Assembly (NCBI GenBank): GCA_937907415.1
Contig: CALCHY010000352.1
Span: forward strand, 1 to 16,908
Source of the DNA: an uncultured Trueperaceae bacterium
GTDB lineage: Bacteria; Deinococcota; Deinococci; Deinococcales; Trueperaceae
DNA length: 16,908 nucleotides
Direction: 5' to 3'
Numbering within the stretch: position 1 is the first letter of the stretch; the number at the start of each line of letters is the position of its first letter. This document shows positions 10,863 through 16,908 of the stretch, piece by piece. The notes under the pieces were generated by a model that saw only the letters and a program-made list of their open reading frames with translations, did no database searches and had not been told where the DNA came from. The translations under genes and the position numbers were made by a program.

Positions 10863-11855
10863 ATGGACGGCCCGCAACACCTGTGCAATCTGTTCGCCAT
10901 CGCCCGCGGGCTGGACCCGATTGGCTATGCGGGCAGCTACGACGCCTTCGTGGCGTTCGAGCTGCCCCTACCGTGGCCCCGCGGCCTGTTCGACAGCCGT
11001 TCGAAGCTGCCGCCCGGGGTGCGCGAGGCGGTGGCGCGCTACCGCCTGGAGGCGCCCTACCGGCTGAGCATGCTGGCCATGGCGCCTGACGAGGAGTACT
11101 CGGCGCCGGGGCGGCGCCGGGTGCTCTGGTGCTCGCGCCCGGACGGCGCCTTCGCCAACTACCAGCGCGCAGAGTACCTAGTGCCCGAGGCGCGCGTCGG
11201 AGAGCTGGTAACTGCGCTCATCACGGACCGCGGCGCCGCACCGGAGTTCGAGCCCCTGCGGGTGCACGCCGCGGCCCGCGAATTGATGGTCTGCACCCAC
11301 GGTAGCGAAGACGCGGCCTGCGGGCTGTACGGTGTGCCCATCTACCATGGCCTACGGGCGCGCGCCGCGGCGGACGCCCGCGTGTGGCGCGTGAGCCACT
11401 TCGGCGGCCACGTGTTCGCCCCCACCCTGCTCGAGCTCCCCTCGGGCAGGTTCTGGGCCCATCTCGACGACTACGGCGCCGCCACCCTCCTCGACCACCG
11501 GCGCCCCAGCGCGGAGCTGCGCGAGCGCTACCGCGGCTGGGCGGCGCTGGACGGGCCGTTCCTCCAAGCACTCGAGCGCGAGCTGCTGGGGCGCGAAGGC
11601 TGGCGCTGGCTGGAGTTCCATAAACGCGGCGCGGTGCTCGACGTCGAAGACGCGAGGGAGCCGCGCTGGCAGCGGGTGAGGATCGACGCCCAGCTGGCGC
11701 ATGCCGCGGTGAGCTACGAGGCGCTGGTCGAGCTCGACCACTGGGTTGACATCCGGCCCCGCTCCGATAGCGCCGAAGAGCTACCCTATGCGCAGTACCG
11801 CGTCACGCAGCTCTCGGCCAGCAACGCTGCCCTGCCCAATGTAGTGATGCCATGA
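10863..11855 (+). CDS. Sucrase/ferredoxin-like Fe-S protein (Apd1-type)
   Basis: A 330-aa protein of the Suc_Fer-like family with a thioredoxin-like ferredoxin domain. The signature is CTHGSEDAAC (C144 and C153, C-X8-C) followed by HFGGH (H179 and H183, H-X3-H) and VFAPTLLELPSGRFWAHLD. Yeast Apd1, of the same family, binds a [2Fe-2S] cluster through two Cys and two His, so a bis-histidinyl cluster is expected. There is no signal peptide, so it acts in the cytoplasm. Lying between a siderophore-type binding protein and the permease, and joined to the latter by an ATGA overlap, it may deliver electrons to release iron from an imported complex. The ATG at 10863 lacks a strong Shine-Dalgarno sequence. 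The C-terminal 100 residues are less conserved and may form an accessory domain. Confidence 0.8.
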   Translation: MDGPQHLCNLFAIARGLDPIGYAGSYDAFVAFELPLPWPRGLFDSRSKLPPGVREAVARYRLEAPYRLSMLAMAPDEEYSAPGRRRVLWCSRPDGAFANYQRAEYLVPEARVGELVTALITDRGAAPEFEPLRVHAAARELMVCTHGSEDAACGLYGVPIYHGLRARAAADARVWRVSHFGGHVFAPTLLELPSGRFWAHLDDYGAATLLDHRRPSAELRERYRGWAALDGPFLQALERELLGREGWRWLEFHKRGAVLDVEDAREPRWQRVRIDAQLAHAAVSYEALVELDHWVDIRPRSDSAEELPYAQYRVTQLSASNAALPNVVMP

Positions 11856-12871
11856 CCGGCAATAGGGCGTCGGCCAGGCGGCGGTTCGGGCGGGGCGCGC
11901 TACTTGCCCTGGCAGCACTCGTGGTAATCGGCCTAGCACTGGCCAGCATGTCGGTGGGCAGCATGCGCATCCCCTTCGGCGAGGTGCTCGGCGGCATCTT
12001 CTCCCCTAGCGGCTCGATCAACGATCTGATCCTCACCACCGTGCGCCTCCCGCGCACCCTGGCCGGCCTGCTTGTGGGGGCGTCGCTGGCCGTAGCCGGC
12101 GCCATCATGCAAGCACTCACGCGCAACCCGCTCGCCTCCCCCGGCATCCTCGGCGTGAACGCCGGCGCGGCCCTGGCCGTGGTGATCGCCGTGCTCCTGC
12201 TAGGCAACCCGCCGCTGGCCACCTACGCCCTCTTTGGACTGGTGGGGGCGCTGCTGGCCGGCGCTCTCGTGTACGCCCTGGCCGCTGCGCCCGGGGTGGG
12301 CGCCAGCTCGCCTCTGCGGCTGGCGCTGGCGGGCGCGGTGCTGGCAGCCTTCCTCGGCTCGCTCACCACCGCGCTCCTGCTGCTCGACCTGAACACGCTC
12401 GATCAAGTGCGTTTCTGGACCGCCGGCTCGCTGGCGGGCCGTGACATGGAACTGCTGCGGCTCACCGCGCCGTACATGCTCGCCGGGCTGCTGCTCAGCG
12501 TGCCGTTGGCGCGGCAACTCACGGCCCTCTCCCTGGGCGACGACGTTGCGCGCGGGCTCGGGGTGCGCTCCGGCTGGATAAAATTGGTCGCCGGCCTGGT
12601 AGCAGTGCTGCTGGCGGGCGGTTCGGTGGCGCTAGCTGGCCCCATCGGCTTCGTCGGCCTGGTGGCGCCGCACCTGGCGCGCTTCATCGTAGGCGTCGAC
12701 TACCGCTGGATAGTGCCGCTATCCGCCCTGCTCGGAGCGGCGCTCGTGTCGTTGGGAGACGTCGGCGCACGCCTCGCGGCCAAGCCCAACGAGATCCCCG
12801 TTGGAGTGCTCATGGCGCTCATCGGCGCCCCCTTCTTCATCTACCTGGCGCGCACGCGTATGAGGCGATGA
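11852..12871 (+). CDS. FecCD-type iron importer permease 1
   Basis: A 339-aa polytopic membrane protein of the BtuC/FecCD family, predicted to have about ten helices. The diagnostic RLPRTLAGLLVGASLAVAGA and ALTRNPLASPGILGVNAGA segments are at about residues 65-105, and the FVGLVAPHLARFIVG segment at about 265-280 forms the coupling region that docks on the ATPase. It pairs with the next permease to form the heterodimeric channel for the binding protein's ligand. The start overlaps the stop of the ferredoxin-like gene (ATGA), and the stop overlaps the next start in the same way. A short basic N-terminus (RASARRRF) precedes the first helix. No abnormality seen. Confidence 0.92.
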   Translation: MTGNRASARRRFGRGALLALAALVVIGLALASMSVGSMRIPFGEVLGGIFSPSGSINDLILTTVRLPRTLAGLLVGASLAVAGAIMQALTRNPLASPGILGVNAGAALAVVIAVLLLGNPPLATYALFGLVGALLAGALVYALAAAPGVGASSPLRLALAGAVLAAFLGSLTTALLLLDLNTLDQVRFWTAGSLAGRDMELLRLTAPYMLAGLLLSVPLARQLTALSLGDDVARGLGVRSGWIKLVAGLVAVLLAGGSVALAGPIGFVGLVAPHLARFIVGVDYRWIVPLSALLGAALVSLGDVGARLAAKPNEIPVGVLMALIGAPFFIYLARTRMRR

Positions 12872-13929
12872 GCGCGAAGCGGCAAGACGGCAATGACGTT
12901 TGGCTGGTCGTGCGCCTGCGCGGGCTCTCGATGCGTTTACCGCGCCGCTCGTTGCCAGTGATGGCCGTATTGCTGGCGCTGCTCGCCACCATGACCGTGC
13001 TGAGCGTGAGCCAGGGCGAGCTCCGGATAGCCCCGTTCGAGGTGGTGCGCGCCGTGGTCGGACTCGACACAGGCAACCCCGACCACGCGCTGGTAGTCCG
13101 CGAGTTCCGCCTACCACGCATCGTTCTGGCCATGTTGGTCGGCACCGCGTTGGCCCTGTCGGGCGCTATCCTCCAGGGCATCACTGGCAACGGCCTGGCC
13201 GAACCCGGCGTGCTCGGCATCAGCCAGGGCGCCGGCCTAGCCGCCGTGGCGCTGCTGACGCTATCTCCGGCCACATCTGGCAACCTCCTGCCCGCCGTCG
13301 CGCTGCTGGGCGGGCTCGGCGCCGCAGCGCTCATCTACCTGCTCGCCTGGGACAGTGGCAGCTCGCCGATGCGCCTGCTGCTGGTGGGCATCGGCGTCGC
13401 GGCGGTGGCGTCGGCGCTCACCACCTACTTGATCGTCCTCGGCGGCATCACCGAGGTTCAGCGGGCGCTGCTCTGGCTTACCGGCAGTGTTTACGGCCGC
13501 AGCTGGGGCCACGTGCGAACCATGGGCCTGTGGCTGCTGGTGCTGGCACCGTTCGCGCTGCTGGGCGCCCGTGCGCTCAACGTGCTGACGCTCGGCGAGG
13601 CACCCGCCAAGGCGCTCGGGCAGCGCGTCAACTTCGCTCGTACCGGACTCATTCTGGTGGCAGTGGCGCTGGCGAGCGGGGCGGTGGCCATGGCGGGCGC
13701 CATCTCGTTCGTGGGCCTCGTGGCGCCCCACGTGGCCCGGCGCCTGGTGGGCCCAGCCCACGAGGGACTCCTGCCGGTGAGCGCGCTCTTCGGCGCGCTC
13801 CTGGTGCTGGTGGCCGACCTGATCGGCCGCACCGTGATCGCTCCCGCCCAGTTGCCGGTGGGAATAGTGACAGCCGTGATCGGAGCTCCCTACCTGCTTT
13901 ACCTACTGCTGCGCGGAAGGAGTGCATGA
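12868..13929 (+). CDS. FecCD-type iron importer permease 2
   Basis: A 353-aa BtuC/FecCD-family permease, paralogous to the preceding gene. It shows REFRLPRIVLAMLVGTALALSGA, GITGNGLAEPGVLGISQGAG and ISFVGLVAPHVARRLVG in the expected order, with about ten membrane helices. The N-terminus (MSAKRQDGNDVWLVVRLRGLS) is longer than in its partner; an internal ATG at codon 22 (MRLPRRSLPV) could be the real start, but ATG 12868 gives the ATGA overlap typical of this operon. With permease 1 it forms the channel energised by the ATPase encoded 3 bp downstream. Confidence 0.9.
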   Translation: MSAKRQDGNDVWLVVRLRGLSMRLPRRSLPVMAVLLALLATMTVLSVSQGELRIAPFEVVRAVVGLDTGNPDHALVVREFRLPRIVLAMLVGTALALSGAILQGITGNGLAEPGVLGISQGAGLAAVALLTLSPATSGNLLPAVALLGGLGAAALIYLLAWDSGSSPMRLLLVGIGVAAVASALTTYLIVLGGITEVQRALLWLTGSVYGRSWGHVRTMGLWLLVLAPFALLGARALNVLTLGEAPAKALGQRVNFARTGLILVAVALASGAVAMAGAISFVGLVAPHVARRLVGPAHEGLLPVSALFGALLVLVADLIGRTVIAPAQLPVGIVTAVIGAPYLLYLLLRGRSA

Positions 13930-13932
13930 TAG

Positions 13933-14754
13933 ATGGCGATGCTCGCCGCCCAGAACCTGACCCTCGCCTACGACCAGCAGGTGATCATTCGAGAGCTGGG
14001 CGTCACCATCCCCAACGGGAAGGTAACTGCTCTCGTGGGCCCCAACGGCTGTGGCAAGTCGACGCTCTTGCGTGGCCTGGCGCGCCTCATGGCGCCGCGC
14101 GCGGGAGCAGTGCTGCTGGATGGCAAGTCCATCGCTCGCCTGTCGAGTAAGCAAGTAGCGCGACAGCTGGGCGTGTTGCCGCAAGGCCCAACGGCGCCGG
14201 AGGGGATGACCGTGCGCGAGCTTGTCTCCCAGGGTCGTTATCCGCACCAGAGCCTCCTGCGGCAGTGGTCGGAGGAGGACGAGGCGGCCGTGGAGTGGGC
14301 GCTGGAGACCACCGCCCTCGCCGATATGCACGGCCGCGTGCTCGACACCCTCTCGGGTGGGCAGAAACAGCGCGCCTGGATCGCCATGACGTTGGCCCAG
14401 CAGACGCCTGTGCTGCTCCTCGACGAGCCGACCACCTTCCTCGACATGGCCTACCAGGTGGAGATCCTTTCCCTGCTCGACGAGCTCAACGAGCGCGAGG
14501 GACGCACCATCGTCATGGTGCTGCACGACATCAACCAAGCCAGCCGCTACGCGCACCACCTCATCGCCATGCGCGGCGGCCAGGTGGTAGCCGAGGGCGA
14601 CCCGCGCGACATCATCGACCACAGCCTCATCTGCGACGTGTTTGGGCTCGAATGTCATGTGGTACGCGATCCCGTGAGCGGCACGCCACTCTGCCTGCCG
14701 CAGAGCTGCCCGTTGCGGCTGTTGAACAAAGAAGGCAGAGATACCACGCCCTAG
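13933..14754 (+). CDS. Iron-complex ABC importer ATPase, FecE/FepC-type
   Basis: A 273-aa nucleotide-binding subunit with all motifs: Walker [10 protein letters not shown] (residues 36-44), Q-loop Q84, signature LSGGQKQR (140-147), Walker B VLLLDEPT (160-167) and switch histidine H198 in [17 protein letters not shown] is characteristic of FepC/FhuC/FecE-type ATPases of iron uptake. It hydrolyses ATP to drive the two permeases. The tail, [15 protein letters not shown], is also usual in this subgroup. ATG 13933 follows the permease stop by three bases; AAGGAG lies 10 nt or so upstream. It is the last gene of the operon, and a long palindrome follows at 14831. Confidence 0.93.
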   Translation: MAMLAAQNLTLAYDQQVIIRELGVTIPNGKVTALVGPNGCGKSTLLRGLARLMAPRAGAVLLDGKSIARLSSKQVARQLGVLPQGPTAPEGMTVRELVSQGRYPHQSLLRQWSEEDEAAVEWALETTALADMHGRVLDTLSGGQKQRAWIAMTLAQQTPVLLLDEPTTFLDMAYQVEILSLLDELNEREGRTIVMVLHDINQASRYAHHLIAMRGGQVVAEGDPRDIIDHSLICDVFGLECHVVRDPVSGTPLCLPQSCPLRLLNKEGRDTTP

Positions 14755-14830
14755 GCGGAGCGCTCTGGGATGCGCTGTTGCGTTGGTTCTCTACTGTTGG
14801 TTCGGATTTGATGCGGCCGACTGGGTCATG

Positions 14831-14858
14831 GCCGTTACGCCCAGCTGGGCGTAACGGC
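14831..14858. terminator. 28-bp perfect palindrome after ABC operon
   Basis: The arm GCCGTTACGCCCAG is followed immediately by its exact reverse complement, giving a 28-bp palindrome 77 bp after the ATPase stop. As RNA it makes a strong hairpin on either strand but without a U-tract; as DNA it could be a protein site. A bidirectional terminator between the converging operons is the simplest reading. Confidence 0.55.
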
Positions 14859-15122
14859 TTCAGACCGGCCTACGCCCAAACGCGATGCACACTTCGTCAA
14901 ACGATAGCGACGCCCAAGTCACCATGCTCGCTGGACCCCGGAAGCAAGATTGGCGGAGGTTGAGCAGTGTCGAAGTCGTGTAGTGGCGAAGAGTTACCGG
15001 TGCTGCGCAACCGAAGTGCACGACTACTGGAAAGCGCCGTCTCGGAGCCAACCGGGAGCAGGTCGGGGGCAAGCGCCGCCGCGTCCCACTCCCGGCGAAA
15101 CCGAGACCGCCCAGTGGCCCCG
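14859..15122. other. Intergenic region without recognised gene
   Basis: It lies between the palindrome and the stop of the converging minus-strand gene. Frames here have no family resemblance I can defend. GTCGTG near 14975 and CACGAC near 15020 are a loose inverted pair of no clear meaning. Confidence 0.45.
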
Positions 15123-16235
15123 TTAGCTCGCGAGGATCTCCGTCACCGCGGAGCTGGGCAGCTCGTTCATGACGAGCGGCTGGGAGCCGTCGGGTTGCGA
15201 TTGCTGCCATATGGCTCGTAGCCCGTCGGCTGTCTCGAGTACGTTCACGTACCTGCTTGTTCGGAACCCGTGGGGGGAGAGGAACAAGGGGGCGGTTGCT
15301 GAGAGGCGTTGAGCGGCTCCGGGAACGCCTTGTGGGGCCCACATCGCTCCGCCGAGCTCCTCGCATGAGAAGCCGCGTGGGCGTTTGAGGGCGTTGGGGT
15401 TCTCGTCCAGTTGGCGTAGGGATTCAGCGCCGTCGTAGAACAGGATTGTTCCAGCTGGCGCGTCTGCTAGCACGCCGCTGCGGGGGAGGTGCATGCTTCC
15501 CGTCACGCGCGTGACGGCGACGTCCCACACGGTGCCGCGGGGGACGAGCTGCCAGGAACGCACGGTGAGCTGCTCGTCGGCGCTCGCGCGGGCGGCGAGG
15601 CCCGTGTTGCTTGATGCCCAGGAGATGGGGTGGCTGCAGAAGATGAGCTCGGCAGCGTCGCCGCTGGTGAGGATGGAAGGGTCTTTGACGTGTAGCGCTT
15701 CGGGCGTGTTGCTGTCGAGCACGCTTTGCAGCGTGGTGGCGTCCAGCGTGTCGGGGGAGGCGCCGCGCAGGCGTTCGATGCCCCAGACGCCGGTGCCGGG
15801 CTTTTGGTACCCGGCGTATTCCTCCGGGTAGTCGCGCGCACGCTCGGTTGAGACGAAGAGTTCCCAACTCCCGTCTCCAAGGCGGTTGAGCGCCGTGCCC
15901 TCGATTGACAGGACCTCAGCGTAATCGCCGGTGAGGTCGGTCTTCGACCAGCTTCGTACCTTCTCGAAGCTCGCGCCGCGGTCCGTGGAGCGGAACAGGG
16001 CGCATTCCAGCCCGCGCTCGCCTGCCCCGAGGCCTGTGCGGGAGTCGCCAAAGTTGCGGTAGCGGCCAACCAGCCACAGGGTCCCGGCATCATCCTCGGT
16101 GAGGTTGCCGCCACCGAACCAGAAGCCCGCGCGCGGCTCGTATGCGGGGACAATGACGCGCGCGGCGTCTTGGTCTATGAGGGCATGTAGGAGCTTGAGT
16201 ACCGCGGCTTGCTGCACATTGTTGAGGTCGTTCAT
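15123..16235 (-). CDS. Sialidase-like beta-propeller protein
   Basis: A 370-aa protein. The N-terminal part reads PRAGFWFGGGNLTEDDAGTLWLVGRYRNFGD (about 34-64), the first propeller blade with a substrate-side arginine, and an Asp-box is present at S83-T-D-R-G-A-S-F90, followed by repeated blades (GSWELFVSTER, VKDPSILTS, GTILFYDGAE, GGAMWAPQGV). This fits the sialidase/GH-like exo-glycosidase superfamily, which hydrolyses or binds terminal sugars. There is no signal peptide, so it is cytoplasmic unless the start is mis-set. AGGAG lies 7 nt before ATG 16235, and the ATG overlaps the stop of the upstream oxidoreductase gene, indicating a sugar-utilisation operon. The substrate cannot be inferred. 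Confidence 0.6.
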   Translation of the reverse strand: MNDLNNVQQAAVLKLLHALIDQDAARVIVPAYEPRAGFWFGGGNLTEDDAGTLWLVGRYRNFGDSRTGLGAGERGLECALFRSTDRGASFEKVRSWSKTDLTGDYAEVLSIEGTALNRLGDGSWELFVSTERARDYPEEYAGYQKPGTGVWGIERLRGASPDTLDATTLQSVLDSNTPEALHVKDPSILTSGDAAELIFCSHPISWASSNTGLAARASADEQLTVRSWQLVPRGTVWDVAVTRVTGSMHLPRSGVLADAPAGTILFYDGAESLRQLDENPNALKRPRGFSCEELGGAMWAPQGVPGAAQRLSATAPLFLSPHGFRTSRYVNVLETADGLRAIWQQSQPDGSQPLVMNELPSSAVTEILAS

Positions 16236-16908
16236 CTTCCTTCTCCTGTTCCTATTGGGTTGTCCATGCAGATCGAGATGGTCGCGCCGGAGGTGATGGA
16301 GCTGGTTGCTGCAAGGCAGATGGCCAGTGAGTCCGCCGCTCCGGCGGCATCAAGTAAAGAGCCGTCGTGGCGACCGGCGAGGGCGTCGATAACGTACTGG
16401 AGTTCTGCCGCGATGGGGTCGCCGTCGCGGGTCGGCATGCTTTCGGGGTCGTGGCCGGCCTGCGTCAGGACCGGTTGGGGGGCGCGCGCTGGGTCGAAGG
16501 TGAGGGTTAGGTCTTCCGCGTGGAGGGTGTAGCGCTGTTGTAGGGGCCTGCCTGGCATGTCGGTGATGCCGCCGGAGAGGCTCACGGTGGGTCCGGTTGG
16601 GCCGTAGTCGAGTAGGGCGTGGTAGTGGACTGGGTACTCCTCGTGCATGTGGCCGTGCGCGGTCACGCTTCTCGGCAGGCCGAGCACGCTCCTGATCAGG
16701 TCGACGTCGTGAATCAAAAGGTCGAGTACCGGTCCGCCCGACGCTTCCAGTCGGGGGCGCCACGCATTCTCGCGCCACGGGGTGGAGACATGACGGCTCA
16801 TCGTTAGCCCTAGCGGTTGCGTTTCGGGGCGTTCGAGGATTTCGCGGAGGTGCCGGTACGGCTCCATGAAGTGGAGCACGTGGGCGACGAACAGGCGGCG
16901 GCCGTTGG
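16232..16908 (-). CDS. Gfo/Idh/MocA oxidoreductase, 5' end outside window
   Basis: The visible 224 codons are the C-terminal two thirds of an NAD(P)-dependent sugar or inositol dehydrogenase-like protein. The frame is open to the right edge (NGRRLFVAHVLHFMEPYRHLREI), so the Rossmann N-terminus lies beyond it; an internal ATG at 16879 is not the start. Typical segments are GGPVLDLLIHDVDLIRSVLG, with the catalytic-region His-Asp, and a beta-sheet domain (VSLSGGITDMPG, TLHAEDLTLTFD), ending in a helix with ISICMDNP. The stop overlaps the sialidase-like start (ATGA). Family members oxidise carbohydrate hydroxyls, and some act as NAD-dependent glycosidases, which suits the neighbour. Confidence 0.8.
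   Translation of the reverse strand, partial: NGRRLFVAHVLHFMEPYRHLREILERPETQPLGLTMSRHVSTPWRENAWRPRLEASGGPVLDLLIHDVDLIRSVLGLPRSVTAHGHMHEEYPVHYHALLDYGPTGPTVSLSGGITDMPGRPLQQRYTLHAEDLTLTFDPARAPQPVLTQAGHDPESMPTRDGDPIAAELQYVIDALAGRHDGSLLDAAGAADSLAICLAATSSITSGATISICMDNPIGTGEGR

Noticed and set aside
13933..14658. Long minus-strand frames opposite the ABC genes
   Set aside because: They are shadows caused by GC-rich third positions; the plus-strand genes carry all family motifs.
14890..15110. Transposase fragment on the plus strand (WTPEARLAEVEQC...)
   Set aside because: A distant resemblance to transposase HTH segments, but the conserved residues are not in place and no inverted repeats flank it.
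1..16908. CRISPR array, tRNA or rRNA gene
   Set aside because: No regularly spaced repeats and no cloverleaf or rRNA core sequences were seen on either strand.

Overview
The window is GC-rich, gene-dense bacterial chromosome. Two coding starts lie only 5-8 nt downstream of a TANNNT -10 box with no Shine-Dalgarno sequence, which suggests leaderless transcripts. Together with the GC content and a secreted, non-lipobox iron-binding protein, this would fit a Deinococcota-like (perhaps Trueperaceae-like) organism or another high-GC lineage. That assignment is inference only, because no rRNA or marker gene is present.

Positions 1-9850 form an accessory island made almost entirely of toxin-antitoxin (TA) type genes and their debris. 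Two TA-like pairs look complete: an AbiE-type pair (wHTH antitoxin-like regulator plus AbiEii-like nucleotidyltransferase, 2499-4261) behind a 31-bp perfect operator-like dyad, and an MNT/HEPN pair (7198-8237) behind another dyad. Around them are antitoxin-like genes without recognisable toxins: two paralogous XRE genes (281 and 8839), an HTH protein (999-1271), a Phd/YefM protein (1308-1550), an MbcA/ParS-like protein (1951-2145), two copies of an unrecognised 78-aa acidic protein, and a frameshifted 5432-6614 gene. The right edge of the island holds remnants of a MerR regulator and of an FAD disulfide oxidoreductase.

The main structural result is that 1510-2234 and 4921-6837 are two collinear copies of one cassette. 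In the order of the plus strand each has the 5' end of a Phd-like gene, a minus-strand hairpin, the 78-aa gene, an MbcA-like gene, and a -10-box-plus-terminator element. In the second copy about 1.37 kb, carrying the 5432 gene, replaces the middle of the MbcA-like gene, and the Phd end is fused to unrelated sequence. The hairpins keep 11-bp stems through G-U wobbles on the minus-strand RNA only. The -10-to-terminator element keeps identical spacing in both copies and could encode a tiny RNA.

Positions 9862-14858 are a conventional ferric-siderophore or haem-type ABC importer operon: a secreted binding protein, a sucrase/ferredoxin-like protein with a C-X8-C plus H-X3-H iron-sulfur signature, two FecCD permeases and an ATPase, mostly joined by ATGA overlaps and closed by a 28-bp perfect palindrome. 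The binding protein would capture the ferric complex, the permease/ATPase would import it, and the Fe-S protein plausibly reduces or handles it in the cytoplasm. From 15123 to the right end, on the minus strand, a Gfo/Idh/MocA oxidoreductase (cut by the window edge) overlaps a sialidase-like beta-propeller protein, suggesting a carbohydrate-utilisation operon.
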